From positions 20,555,043-20,619,042 of the forward strand of contig NC_092012.1 in NCBI RefSeq assembly GCF_042242105.1: DNA of 64,000 bases. The letters are read 5' to 3'. The notes beneath the pieces were generated by a model, which saw only the letters and a program-made list of their open reading frames with translations, did not search any database and had not been told where the DNA came from. Of the stretch, positions 1 to 12,700 are shown one piece after another. The position numbers and the translations under genes are program-made. The DNA is from Pempheris klunzingeri. Its lineage: Eukaryota > Chordata > Actinopteri > Acropomatiformes > Pempheridae. Position 1 is the stretch's first letter, and every line of letters begins with the position of its first letter.

Positions 1-42
1 AGCTGTTCCTCTCTGTTAGTCAAAAGTAAAGTTTATTCTCAC

Positions 43-143
43 CCAGCTTGCATTATGAGGTCTCCGATCCTCTGGCTGCCGCTGTCTGGGCAACCTTTCA
101 TCTCTGCATCCTTCACATGTGGCTCAGGGCTGTCATCACTGGG
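43..143 (-). CDS. Possible coding exon of an unidentified minus-strand gene at the window edge
   Basis: Read on the minus strand, a pyrimidine-rich tract ending in CAG (144-146) is followed by 101 bases open in one frame (33 codons plus 2 bases) and a GTGAG donor at 38-42. The frame gives a hydrophilic peptide with HVKDAEMKGCPDSG followed by QRIGDLIMQ. The base composition is more coding-like than the A+T-rich DNA around it. I do not recognise the protein. The rest of the gene would lie left of the window (downstream) and possibly within the next kilobases (upstream), where I found no clear partner exon. It could be a chance open stretch. Confidence 0.35.
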
Positions 144-737
144 CTGGCAAAAGCTTAAAAGGGAAACATAGTATTTATTGATAATATGTCAGGTTTGAAT
201 AACGTAATGACGTTGATTTTAACAAAGGTAAGGTTTCCTACAGTGTGAATCTTCCTGTACCTTCCACAGCCTGTGACTGGTGGGTGTTTGTTCTGTCACA
301 GTCTGTTCATAACCTGTTCTTTAGTTGTCATTTCAGTAGGTTTGATACCTGTCATACTCTGTCACCTTAGTGAGCTTTACCTGAGGGATGGGATGGTATG
401 TCCTGAGTAGATATAGGTGGCCCTGTGAAGACACACAGGTATGAGTTAACCAGAGAGTAACATCCAATACAGTGCTGGTTACAAGCTTTCCTCATGGAAG
501 TGAACAGGTCAGTAATGCTGTAGTGTACTTTGGATTAGCATTGATGTTAGCATATTCAGGTATTATGACATGGATAAAATACATGATGCCATAGAAAGAA
601 TTCTATATTTGTAGTATGGGATTGAAAGATTTAATATTTTATGCATACAAACAATATTTGTGTTGGCTCAACATGTTGAGCCACTGTGAATGCTTCTTTA
701 TGTGGAAATTCTCCAGTGTCAGAGGAATGGTCTTATG

Positions 738-800
738 AAGTAGAGTAGAATAGAATAGAATAGCATTTATTGTCACTGCAGTACAATGAAATTATGGTAA
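738..800. repeat. Dispersed repeat end with an AGAATAG tandem motif
   Basis: Tandem AGAATAG/AGAATA units are followed by a segment reading TTTATTGTCAC, then TACAATGAAATTA. A similar arrangement (short tandem motif, then TTTATTGTCA, then TACAATGAAA) occurs at 9425-9515. Such tails are common at ends of teleost retroelements. The family is not identified. Confidence 0.45.
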
Positions 801-841
801 AAGGTTGTCAGACTGTAACAGCTTAATTGTTTGCCTGTGGT

Positions 842-1110
842 CTTTCCTGTTTTATTTTGAAATGCTAACATGTCTTGTCGTTTCAGTTCCTGCCTCATGT
901 GTCTCCATCCTCTTAATTATCCACACCTTCTCCTTGATACTCACTTGCAACCCATTCCCCTAATTAGTCATTCTCCACTTACACCCCCTTTGTTCCCCGG
1001 CCACACTCTCTGGTTTTGGGATTTTTGTCTGCTCCCTGCCTACATTTGTTTGTTCGCTCCCAGCCGACCCCCTGTGTATTCAGTAAACACTTTGGCTTTT
1101 GAAATGTACC
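842..1110 (+). repeat. Probable LTR-retrotransposon fragment (LTR-like, decayed)
   Basis: A C/T-rich stretch rich in CCTG, TTGTTTGTTC and AATTAGTC motifs, ending near a polyadenylation-like TCAGTAAACAC. This texture resembles solo LTRs of teleost Gypsy-type elements. The 122-codon open frame over it (870-1238) has no protein-like features. The family call is from memory of such sequences and is weak. Confidence 0.3.
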
Positions 1111-4071
1111 TTGTCTCTCGAGTCTTTCTCAGCATACCCTTTAACCTCCTCACCAAGAAAACAGCAATGACAAAATGTATTCTTTACATGTTTTATTTCC
1201 TTGGGGCACTAATAACAAAAATCAATGCTTTTTTATGAACAGAAATATTGGCCATCTTTTTTTATAGCTCCATGTCAACCTTTGTTTTCCTGTTTTTAAT
1301 TTTAGCAAATAATCTATGTAGAACTATTGCCTGTTTTCTACATTTTCTTAATGCCTATATAATGACGTGCATATGAGTGTGTAGTTGAAAGTAAAGGCTA
1401 AATTCATGAAGTAATCAGCTATATTTTATATTTTATAAGCACGCAATGCTTCAGGTCTCAGGTCTCAGTTCAGGTCAATCATCACTTTCCCTGAGACTAA
1501 AGGCAACTAAACTAAGCAAAGTTATTGAAAGTAATAGATAATAGTTTGAATACAATTGTAGTTTTCTGTGTACCTTGATGCCATGCATTTGTTACAGAAA
1601 TGAAATGTATTTTGCCAAGTCTTGTAAAGTGAGTTGTTACGCTGTAACTCTCGTCTCATTTTGGCTCCCAGTGAGTCAGCAGACTATAAAATGGTAGCAA
1701 GACAGCGTGAGATTATTGGTGCAAACTGTTCTCCTATCACTGCATTTTGAAGGTTGATCACAGTGCTGATATTTCAGGTTGTAAAACAGCTAAAATAATG
1801 ATTTGTTACAACCATCTTATTTTTCTTCCTTGAAAATATTTTTAATGCACATGAGCACAGGTACTCTTTTAATAGTTTTATGTATTTAACATATGAAAAC
1901 GGTCAAAACGGTCTTGGTCAAAAGGGTGATAAACACTCATGGTAAAGTCAGACATTGTGAGTCCTCATAAACACACAGCGAGCTCTGAGCAGCAGTCGAC
2001 CTCGGCAGCGTACACTGTTTGCTGATGTCTGCGCCAAGCTCCCAGAGAAGCTTGTAAATGGGCCACAAAAATCAACGTTTTTCTGGTTAAACATCAACAC
2101 ATTTACAAGTTCCCCTGCATGATCTGAGCAAAACCACCATGTTTAACTATACAATAATGCAAGCTGTGCATAGCTAGTTGTAGACTAGATGATTGTAAAG
2201 ATGCAAACAGCAGTCTCCAAACTGGGATAAAGATTTTAGCACTACTTTTTCAGCTCCTTTAGAATAAACAAGCCAAATAATATGTAATATGTTATGTAGT
2301 TAAACATTGCTTCATTCTTCCTTTAGCATACATTCATATATAGAGCTGCTGCTGAATGGGACAAATCACCAAGCACTAATGAACTAGTATTCATATTTTC
2401 ATATATTTAACAATCAAGATGCGGTCATATTTGTTCATTGTGACTTGACAGTATATTCAGTAGGTAAACTTAATGGATTAGTTTCCATTTTCTCTATTTG
2501 TTATTTGTTAACAGCTGTGTACTACATTTTTCTTTAACTTCAATCAATGGATTATATTACGTAAGATTAATAATTAGCTGTGATGATATGATGAATTTTT
2601 TTTAAAGTTACATTTTTTTGCCAATTACATTATCATTTTGTAATACCATGATAATCTGAGGTGTAATTCTGCAGATTTTCCTGTATTGCCATAAATAAAG
2701 TTAAGTGTCATACTGTTTGCCTGATGTTTCCATTATTTTACTCGCTCAGTGTGTGTGTAAATCATAAATGTTACTGTGACTGCGATGTCACATTTATAGA
2801 TGTATGACAAGACCAAGAAGAGAATGGGATAACTACCGCTCAGCTGGGTGAAATAAAAACTGAAATTTAGAAAATACAAACTATCATGATTTTCCATCAA
2901 AAATTGCATTTAATCAATTCAAACTGATATATTTAGCCTCAATCACATAAACCTCACTGGGATATGATCTTTCAAGAACAAACATTTAGGACTGCTACAG
3001 TATTTTGCTGCTGCAGCTTCTATTCCCTTTATAATAAACCATGCTGGTGAATGAATGTGGCTGTTATCCTTACTCAGTAAAAATGTTACGCCAGAAGGAG
3101 GAAAACAGAGAGCAAAGCAGACCAAAACATGAGTCTTGGATGTAGTATGATATTTAATGTTTCTGGATAATTATCAATGCTTGTTACAGTCATTTGATTT
3201 TTTTTTAAAAGTTAAACATCTTAACCATGCAGAATCTGGCTCTAAGATAGATAGATAAATAGATAGATCAAAAACATGACATTTAGAACTGTAATGATTT
3301 AACATTTGATTTCCTCGATGATTAGTCAAGAAGGAGGACAACAGGTTAAGGTCTTACCCCAAGAGAACGAGGAGTATGGAAAAACTGACCAAAATATGGA
3401 TCCTGGAAATGTAGCGCAACATATCAACTTCCTGGATAATTTACAGGCTGTTATCCATTCAAACATGTAACTGCAACACTGCTGGACATCAGAAAAACAA
3501 CACCACAGAGACTAAACAAGTTTGTGGATGCTCATTGTAATCTAACAGGCTTGCAGAGTAACTCACAGGTGGAGGTTCTACTGTGCATGAAGAAAAACCA
3601 AGCAGGCTCTAGGGGGGGGGTAGTGAGAGAGGGAGCTGACATCAGCACCATCAGGAAGCTGCATGAAATGGCAAGTAAATTCAGTGAAGGACAAAGCCCT
3701 AAGAGTAATGTGTGCAATAAAAACAAAGAGAAAAAAAACTGGGAGATACAGCACCCTCCTTCATTCCCAGGACAAAAACATGTGGATCATATATTTGAAC
3801 ACTCAACACAGTGCATACACAGCAATATCTCCATGTTTCTTCCCACTTAGGTTATATAAAAGAAAATAATTCCTCTACCTGAATAAAAAAGTCAGCTGTA
3901 CATGGATAAAGGAGTACAAGCTCCTGAATGAATTGAAAGTGTCATTTGAGGCCTTACACTGATAAATATCTTATATTAAGGGAAATAGATCAATTCACAG
4001 TAAAGTACAAAGGGGTCCTTCACTTATAATGAAGGAGAATTGGCAAGTGTTTGATGGGTGGCTGGGCTCAG

Positions 4072-4370
4072 GGCGGCTGTGGCTCAGTGGTAGAGTGGGG
4101 CGTCGCACAATCAGAAGGTCGGGGATTCGATCCCCAGCTCCTATGGGTCAACATGTCGAAGTGTCCTTGGGCAAGACACTGAACCCCAACTTGCTTCTGA
4201 AGCATGGCTTCAGTGTGTGAATGAGTATGAAAGAATAGTCTCCTCCAAATTACAGTCCTCTTGTATGAATGATGTGTGAATGGGTGAATGAGGATGTCAT
4301 GTAAAGTGCTTTGAGTAGTTGAAATAACTAGAAAGGAGCTATACAAATACAGACCATTTACCATTTACCA
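4072..4370 (+). repeat. tRNA-derived SINE with LINE-like 3' tail
   Basis: The 5' part carries both internal RNA polymerase III promoter boxes: an A box TGGCTCAGTGGTAGAG at 4080-4095 and a B box GGATTCGATCC at 4123-4133, as in tRNA genes. The middle has GGGCAAGACACTGAACCCC. The 3' part has GTAAAGTGCTTTGAGTAGTT and a segment ending in repeated ACCATTT units, the kind of end shared with CR1/L2-type LINEs. Length is about 300 bases. It is a retroposed copy, not a functional tRNA gene: it has no cloverleaf 3' half and carries the SINE body. No clear target-site duplication was found. Confidence 0.8.
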
Positions 4371-7300
4371 TGGGTATATTTGTGTTCATGTGGAAGCGTG
4401 TGAGTGGTGCATATATGTGTAAAATGGATGTGGAAATAACAGGAAAAGGTCAAATATCTATAGAAATCTACACTGGCTCATAACAAAGTTGTTCTCAATA
4501 ATAATTGTTGCTTGATCTTTGATGTCTCCCCGTCTCTGGTTCTTGTTGCCAGTTTGATCTCTGGTTCTTCCTGTCCACATGTAAAAATGTCCCTGAATCC
4601 CATATTTCTCCTGATGTGTGTGTGTGTGGGGGGGGTGGGGGTAAATGTTTGATTCCACTTGGCTGTACCGTCCACCACAGTCATGCATTAGAATGGATCA
4701 GAAGCTGGTGAGGACTCTTCTGTTTGTCACTGGACTAGGGGCCCCTGGTGGCTGGTTGAGATGCCTGCACAGTTAGTGGTGGAGGTGAGGAGGCAGCACA
4801 TTTTTGGCTGGCTGAAATACATCATATTTAAAGTGGGTTAAATTACTTGCAGGCCAAAGGCAGATTAGAGCTGTTTTTTTTTTTTTTTTTTTAAACAGAC
4901 TGATTATTTATTTCTCTTTTTTTATTAGTTTGTCTCCTCTTGGCGTTGGGGTGCCGTTTCCTTCTCGACTGGCGTTGATTGAAAACCTGCTGCCTCACAT
5001 TAAAGGGTTAAACATGAAGGATCGATCAGACCGTTTGATTTCCACTTTTCTTTCTATTTTCCAAACATTTCCCAGTTCTTTGTTTTTTTTTAGTCTCCTT
5101 TAAAGTTAATAAGTGCCCTGTTTTATTTTATTTTTCCTCCAAGCTGCACTGCAAAGCTTGTTGTAATTACAAAGAATTGATTTGGACATTTTGATTATTT
5201 TCATTAACTTTATTTTTTATTTCTTTTGATATTTTTATTTATGTGGTTAAAATCCCTTTTTTTTTTTTTTACTTAAGTTTCAATAAATTGGGAGGAAAAA
5301 AAGTGTCATGAAGTTTAAAAATCACTAAATATATATATATATTTCAGGATAAAGTTTCTGGGTTTCCTGTCAAAACAGAAACCATGTTATGGCGGCTTTA
5401 AACATCGCCATCAAAGAGCTGATAACCTAAAGGTTACAGCAGGACCCTGACCTCTGTGTGGGGGTGTGTGATGGTCACTTCGTTCTGTTCTCTGTGTGTA
5501 TGGGCATGTGTAAACCCAGGTTGCCACGTCCACCTGTGCCATTCCAGGTGACCTGTACAAGCCTTTCAGGAACTGAGAAAATCTGAAGATTTGATTTGAT
5601 TAAATTGGACGTGCACTGTGCTCCTTTGTGGTCATATTACTTAGTCTTCCTTTGCCCATGAAAAATAAATGATACCACTCAGGAATCTATTTGATCACCC
5701 ATTCATATGCGAAGCCCACACCTGTCTAGTCTCATCCACCTCTCAATCTATGATGATCTTGTAGTAATTGTGATAAGACATTATTCAATACACTACAGTT
5801 CCTGTGGTCCAACCACTAAAGCACATTTAGCGAATGCTAATATCTCACCCATGCAGCTCACTCGACTGTGAGCCAAGTATTTGTTTGTGAATGTGGAGTA
5901 CGCTTCTATCACTAAGGATATTTGACTATTGCTGAAGAGGGCAAAATAGATGTGCCATAGTTATGCTGAGAAAGGCTTTTTGTTTGCATGGGGTTGAGAA
6001 CTGTGAAGGTAGTAGTTTGCCATGTTTTTGCCATCAAAGCTCAGATTCTGTAATGCCTTGAAATACTGTATACTAAGTTTGTTGTATATTGTATTGTATT
6101 TTATTGTAGTCTTTTCTGCAGTTGCACTATTTTCCTTTTTGGTACTTGATTGTGATCATCTGTTACTTAAATGTGTTATTGGTTAGGGTCTCTCTATATA
6201 ACATGTGGCATTGTCAAGAACAATCTGGATACATACACTGAGAAACCAAAAGATAAACATATCTATTATAGCATCCGTCAAACACACTATATGATATAAA
6301 AATAATTCAGAAATATGAACTTTTCTAAGCTTGTCACATTCAGTCAGACTGTCAGAAAGGTGAGGAGCGAACACTGTGGTCATTTTTGTAGTTTGATATT
6401 TCTTATAGGCACGAGTTATGTTTTACACTCTTATTTAAGGCCAGGGAACAATAGTGAATGCAGACTTGTCGTTCATCGTGTTGGATTACACGACCCAAGT
6501 AACTCTGATTGGTCTGCTAATTTATTTTCTCGTGGTACAGAAATTAACAGCTGTAAAAATACAGCAAAGTATCTAAAACTTTACTGTGTTCATTTGAAAA
6601 CATACAAGAAAATAAAATCTGTAAAATAAAAAAGAGTGGTTTTCATGTCCTTAAGGATTATGAGCTTTACATGTTTATTGGTTTAAAGGTGAAGACCTTC
6701 CATCGTGTCAGCAGGAGCAAAAAAGATGAGATGAAGTGTTGCTAGAAGAGGTCGAAGAAGTACTGCAAGACCAGTGCTGCGGTGGGAAGAATGGAGGGGC
6801 TTGTTGGGGGTCTTTTTTTTTTTTTACATTTTTTTTTATCAACATTGCCCTTTAGAGTCTGTGCATGTCTACAAATTGGTATCTTTGTGTATTTGTGAGT
6901 GTGGGTGTTATGTTTCACATCCTGAGCAGATGCCACATTACACACATTAGTCCCCCATTCATCACTCCATTCACACTTTGTATACCAGCAAATTCCTGGA
7001 CCTCTGCCACTGGCTGTCATGATGTTTATCAGTGTCTGGATGACGGCTTTCAAACATAATAATCAATCTCAGGTTATGCACACATACACTCACTGTTTAC
7101 AGGAGCTGCCACAAAAACTGAATTTGCTCCAACTCTGTGAGGGGATAGAAATAAACCTGTGTGTGTGTGTGTGTGTCTGTGTATCATCAGTACATAGAGT
7201 CCTTTGGCAAGCTAGGTCAGTCACAGTAGTAGCACAACACACACATACATAGCGTTACTGCAAAGCATCATGGTCTCAGAGAATTTGCTGTCAGTATGGA

Positions 7301-8340
7301 TCACTATATAAACTGTGTGCACGATTCTGTCTGAAGGATTTTATTGGCTGAAACTAGCATGTCCACAGTGCAGAGAGATCAATATCTGTGTGTCTGAGTT
7401 GTGTGTATTTGTGATAATCAGTGCTGATTACCCGTGCCTGGGTTTATATTGCCACGTTAATTTGATTATGGGACATTATGGGATGGCCATAGTCATGATC
7501 TACCAAATATGCACCTGATCACAAAAGTATGCACACACTAGCTGTATACATGTATACATGTATCATCCCCTGAGCAGTGACGCCAAAAAACAGTTATATA
7601 AGGGATAATATGTGACAATTACACACATTGTTTCCAATGATTACAATTACATTGAATTAACTTAATTGGGTTTGAATGGAGCAGTTCTTTCACCTAAATT
7701 CTTGTTTTATAAATTTCCCTATGCTTACGTACCCAGCTCCAGCCACGCTGACCCAGAGAGACCTTCATGTCATCCACAAAAGAATGCTTGTCAAAAAACT
7801 AATGTGTGTATTTGAACATTTTTCAGAGCCACATGTTCTGTGTGATGGCTGTTGTTGCTGTCCTGATAGAATGATTTTGATATAGCTATGATTTTGATAT
7901 ATATATGATTTTTTCGGTAATTATTTTCCTGTGTGTGGTGGTGATGCAAACTAATAACATCTGTATATAGCTGTGAATTAGATTTAGATGATTGCAACCG
8001 CTTTGCAGAGGCTGATGGTTCCATTGGAGTTCTCTACTCACTTGCTGCAGACTTTTTCCGACTGAATAAAACCAGATATTTGAGCCATCCATCATTACTG
8101 TCCGTTCACCAACCATTATTTGGGCCTTGCTCATGTTACAATATTAGACTGTACAGTGTATAATTTATACATAGTCTATGGCATTACATACACGTTACAT
8201 ACACATGTATTACATACACACTGCAGTACTCCAATGCAGTGCAATTTGTGGGGAGCGTCATGCACTGTATTTAGAGAGGTGAGACAGATGTGGTTGCAAT
8301 TCTGTAATAACCCACGAAGTGACGCTATTGGATGAATTAG
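4371..8340. other. Intergenic, A+T-rich, with microsatellites
   Basis: No recognised coding exon. It contains a (TG)n run near 4616-4628, a long T tract at 4874-4892, an AATAAA at about 5282, a short (TA)n at 5330-5341, and (GT)n at about 7159-7177. Small open frames around 6315-6629 and 6742-7053 have no family features I recognise. Confidence 0.5.
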
Positions 8341-8344
8341 TTTT

Positions 8345-8549
8345 TTTTCCCCGGACTTTCACGAACGGTCACGGAAAAGCCCGAGGCGAACCCCGGAAGC
8401 TCCGTCGTTACTGGTCGCTGTCAGCCCCTTGTTAGAGCGATGTGTTCCTGCTGCGGCGGGCACGGCTGCGTTGGAACTGGAGTTTAGCTCGAACGAGACA
8501 CCAGAATGTGTTAAGAAGGCATTCACAATGAAATAAACTGGGATTATTA
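8345..8549 (+). promoter_or_regulatory. zdhhc7: zdhhc7 CpG-rich promoter and first non-coding exon
   Basis: A sharp local rise in CpG and GC content in otherwise A+T-rich DNA, followed by a good splice donor (AAG|GTATGTG at 8549/8550). This is typical of a vertebrate CpG-island start. It is the nearest such site upstream of the zdhhc7 coding exons and lies on the right strand. The transcription start itself cannot be fixed from sequence. A 60-100 codon frame on the opposite strand across the island is a GC-rich shadow. Confidence 0.6.
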
Positions 8550-8699
8550 AGGTATGTGATGTAGCGGGCACCCGGAAGGCTCTGCTTTGGCACTCGTCGC
8601 ACGCATACAGCGTTAGCATGCTAGCTGCGTTAGCTTACGTTAGTGGCTAGTTAGCAAGCGAGATTTACCACCCATGTGAAGTGTCAGGCTAGGTGTGTG

Positions 8700-8755
8700 C
8701 GTGCGCGTGCACACACACACACACACATATATTTATATGTGTGTGTGTGTGTGGT
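8700..8755. repeat. (CA)n / (TG)n microsatellite
   Basis: A run of about nine AC dinucleotides is followed by ATATATTTATAT and about eight TG dinucleotides in the presumed first intron of zdhhc7. The two halves are complementary and could form a hairpin. Confidence 0.8.
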
Positions 8756-9424
8756 TTAAATCACGACCTTTACAGTTCTCATTGTAACAGGGATGTGAAG
8801 CAGAGCTCTAATCTCTGAGCCACATCTCTAACTAATCTGTTAAGGTGCGTCAGTTTGTGGTTTGTGTGGTTAAATAAAAGCATCAGCAGGTTGGACCCCA
8901 GATTGGATAGCCTTAAAACTAATACACGATTTGTCTCCTCAATGTCGGTTACATTTCAGTGTAGTAACCTAACAGACCAAAATTATTATCATAATTCACC
9001 CTTGCGGTCATTGTAGGTTAGTGTTCGTCAGTCTGTCAGTGTAAATGGACCCCAGTATTTACTGCATGTCGGTCTTATTGTACCACTGTAGTTTTGCGGT
9101 TTGGACAGAGACCTCGGCTACATTCAGCTGGTCTGAACACTCAGGACGGACAATGTTGATGAGCCACCTCAGAGTCAGAGTCATCACATTGCTATGAATA
9201 ACCATGAACCATCAACGTGCTTTTCTGGAAGCAAAACACTGTGGAGGCTGGTTCAGCCGGTACTAATTGTGGCAATGTGCAATGTGTGCGGTGTGCTTGC
9301 CAGTTTATTTATGCACATCTAACTAAAACCAATGCAGTCTGATACAACAATACAATAGATCCTCCCTTTATGAATTGTGTGATCATGTTTGAGCCTGTAG
9401 GTTGTGTTATTTGTATAGACATGA

Positions 9425-9530
9425 TTCAAGATTCAAGATTCAAGATTCAAACTGTTTATTGTCATGTATACAGTGTAGAAACAAGTTTCCCTGTACAATG
9501 AAAATCTTACTTTGCCATCCGCACCGAATG
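9425..9530. repeat. Dispersed retroelement end with ATTCAAG tandem motif
   Basis: About four copies of ATTCAAG lead into CTGTTTATTGTCATGTATAC and then CCCTGTACAATGAAAATC. The order of motifs is like that at 738-800. It lies in the presumed first zdhhc7 intron. The retroelement family is not determined. Confidence 0.5.
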
Positions 9531-9688
9531 CCAAAGAGTGAAAAAGGAGAGGAGTTGGTCTTCGTGAGTTTATTAGACTGCATTAGGTGTCTTTTGTACT
9601 AATAGAGTGGCAGATGGAAGTTTGTGTGTTAACAATCATTTTGAACCCATGATTCAACACATTTTGATTATGCGTGTGTCTTTTTCAG

Positions 9689-9784
9689 GTGTCACTCCAC
9701 ATGCCAGTCTACCTACGTGCTTCATCCTGAATGTTGGTCCAGGAGGTACACACAGGATGTCATTGTGAAGAGAGAACATATTAG
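9689..9784 (+). other. zdhhc7: Candidate second non-coding exon of zdhhc7
   Basis: A tract TCTTTTTCAG ends at 9688 and a GTAGGT donor starts at 9785, bounding 96 bases. The segment lies between the CpG-island exon and the first coding exon (acceptor at 14462), so it fits a 5' untranslated exon. Transcript data would be needed to prove that it is used. Confidence 0.4.
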
Positions 9785-12700
9785 GTAGGTCGCCCCACAT
9801 TTTTCTCAATTTGCATGTCTTTTGTTTCTCAGAGCCGAATGTGTAACAAGGGCAAACACGGCAAAGCTGCTGACCTCATACCGTCTGTTTATCTCTTCTA
9901 AAAGCTGGAAGAGTGACATTCCTCATTTTGGCATCTTGCTAGCGAACAGGAGGTTTTCAAGAGAGGTGCCGAGTAGTATGACTGAACTGTCTGTAACAGA
10001 GAGCGTATACCTAATACGTCTCTTGCAAACTGACTGAATGCTTTTTTTCATTTGAAGACAAGCCTGCAACAGTGAATGCTAATATATATACATAAAAGTA
10101 TAATGATAGCAATGCAAGAGAATAAATTCTCAAGCTGCTGTCAATCACCAGAAATGGAAAACAAACCTTCAAAGATAGCTTGGATGTCTTGTTGAAAAAA
10201 TTTGTGGAATAACTTGAGTGTTGACATAGGTTATTAGAAATCATTGTTGGAAAAAGAAGTTTTTAAAAAGTATAATTATGTCTAATGTTTACTTCAGCTG
10301 TTAGACAAATAGTGAGTATTGAGTTCTGTGCCGGGTAAGTCGACCTTGTGGTACTTAATACAAAGGTTTTTATTTGGTTCTGGATCCTTAAGGTTGAATG
10401 AATTGGTTGTGTCGGTGATGTTATTGGCCATTAGATTGTTAATGATTTATTAAGTAGCAACAACATCCCCACTAAGGGTTGGTTTTGATTTTGGTTCTCA
10501 TTGTTTTAAGAGGGAATGACAATAGGTTGGTCATTAAGCTGGAAATGTGACAGTTACACGCAAAATCACTTAGTAAATACTTTTACTTTGGCTTTACCTA
10601 TTGTTTCATCTAATTTTCTTTGACAGTAGACGCCAGCCGTTGTTATGACTTAGCACACGCTGACCCTGCAAAGTGATCTGAGCAGGGTGACACTGAGGTT
10701 GTGGATGTCAGAGGGAAGAGAGGAGGAGAGGAGGAGAGGAACCAGCGGCTGTTGTGTTGTGCCCTCTGAGTGGGAAGGGCAGGCAGCTGGACAGGCAGCT
10801 GGTGTGGCTTTAATGGACCTCCCTTTCATTGACCACAGAAAAATCAATACGCCCTAAACTGGCCCAGTGTTTTCTGCCTTCTTAAGGACAATGCAACAAA
10901 TTTATTTTGTTCAACAGAAAAACAGTGTGCTGTTCAACGCTGGTGATGTGTGGTAATCAAGACTGTTAGTAATGAAATATGTTTTTTTTTTTAAAGTGAA
11001 CAGTGTCAGGCACTCATAACTTTCACGTATAGATTGCTGACTCACGTGTCAGGTTGCATTTGTCTACATGTCATTTTAATTTGTAATACTTGATATATAA
11101 TTCTTGACTTTTTTTCATGTCTGTATGGTTGCTGGCAAACACAGCTGGGAGGTTTCTGTCTGTCTGCTGCTCTACATACAGCACATTTGTGTGCAGTAAT
11201 GAGTGGGGGAAATCAGCACATTTAGGTGTAACTGTCGCTGTGACATACTGCTCTGATTAATTACTGCAATGTGAGGTCAGTGGCTACCATTTTGTGAGTT
11301 AACGCTTTAAGATCCTGGTATATCTTGTGTTTTATGGTCAGTTTTTTTTCCTGGTGATGCTCTTAACAGCAGCCTCAGTGGTATCAGCTGAAGCAGTGCT
11401 TTCCTCCAGCGTCATGCTCAGCCTTGATCTCTGTGATGCAGAAAAATTACATTTAGTTTTTGGACAATTCAGCTGTACTCGTATCATTCACTGATGCATG
11501 CTGCCATGCCAGTTAGTGACACTGTGGCAGCTGTTTATTTTGTTCACTCGGAGGTTCACACTCTGCTTTGTTACTGACAGACCTCTGTGATTGCTTTGTC
11601 TTAATGGTGTTTGATGGGACATTTTCCACTGCTGGCCACAGATGGCCAGAGTAAAAAAACAAAGGATTGGAAAAATATCAGGCTTTACAGAGCCAATACC
11701 TGTTCATTAGAGCAGCATAAGGACCATCAACCAAGACCTCCAACAGATTTAGGAACTGTGCTGAGTTTGGATTTTCATTCCACAGTGGTAAATATTTTTT
11801 CTATCTGGAACACAAGTATGAAACAGTGGTACAAATATAGAACATCTACAGAAAGGTTCAGTGTGTTATTTCAGTGTACTTATCCCAGTCCCCACTGACA
11901 TCAAGGCTTGTTTCCAAAATGTGGACTAAAGTCATTAAATATCGATATTATTGATTAAATATCATTTCACGTTTCTACATCTTCAACTGCCTAAGAAAGC
12001 AGAAATAATTCTAGTTATGTAACATTTTCGAGAACTGCTAATTGGTTTGCAAATTTAGATGGAACTTTTTCAAATAGTGGCTCGATCATATTTGAATTGA
12101 ACTTTAAAAAATACTCCAGTGTTTATCTTCAGCACACACAAACAAATTCAGTCAGCCCCTTCAGGGGATGGATATCTTCCCGTTTTATACAATTGAATAT
12201 GACATGCCAGTGAGACTGTGTCTGTGTGGCACCATGGTCAAGTTTGTCTTGTCAACACTGACCCATCCTTGGACCATATTTTGATATTATTACATGTACA
12301 CATACAGTATTAGACTTGCAGCATTGGTTTTATATTAGGAAATTACTTTTGTTCAAATTATCTGTGTGAAACGTGTGTTTCTGTGTCTGATGTTGATATC
12401 TGAATTAGAGTTAGTGCTGCTCTGAGATTAAATGTGATGTATTATCTCAATCAGGTCCTAAAGCCAGTTGTTTTCACAAACCTGCTGCATATCCATCCTC
12501 TCACTATAGTTTGCCTCAGTGTCTTAGGGTATAAAAAGATTTTTATAGTCGGGAGCAGGACACATCAGTTATTCTGTAATATAACATAGTGTTTTTTTAT
12601 AGAATGCCTTTACTACTCTCAATTTGTATTAAATCACTGTTTGGCCTGAACTGGGCTCTGTTTTTCTGGCTGTCAGGACATCTTTGCTGATTTGGTGATT

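Larger units (their letters stand above)
148..4070. other. Non-coding stretch with no recognised gene
   Basis: A+T-rich DNA. Open frames here are short and unlike any family I know. It holds an AATAAA at about 2692, which could be a 3' end of an unseen plus-strand transcript, a short GATA run near 3246-3268, a poly-G run at 3613, and the repeat fragments listed separately. Nothing else could be supported. Confidence 0.5.

Noticed and set aside
870-1238. 122-codon open frame as a gene
   Set aside because: Low-complexity Pro/Leu/Ser peptide over an LTR-like C/T-rich stretch, with no splice partners or recognisable domain.
4072-4145. Functional tRNA gene
   Set aside because: The A and B boxes are present, but the acceptor stem does not close and the sequence continues into a SINE body and LINE-like tail.
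5410-5440. Small palindrome TAACCTAAAGGTTA as a regulatory hairpin
   Set aside because: The stem is only 6 bases, with no neighbouring gene or repeated copy to give it meaning.
7886-8134. Overlapping minus-strand frames of 77 and 82 codons
   Set aside because: Two overlapping frames on the same strand with no family features. Chance frames in A+T-rich DNA.
8359-8619. Minus-strand open frame across the zdhhc7 CpG island
   Set aside because: GC-rich islands give chance open frames. It has no conserved features, and the donor on the plus strand explains the region better.
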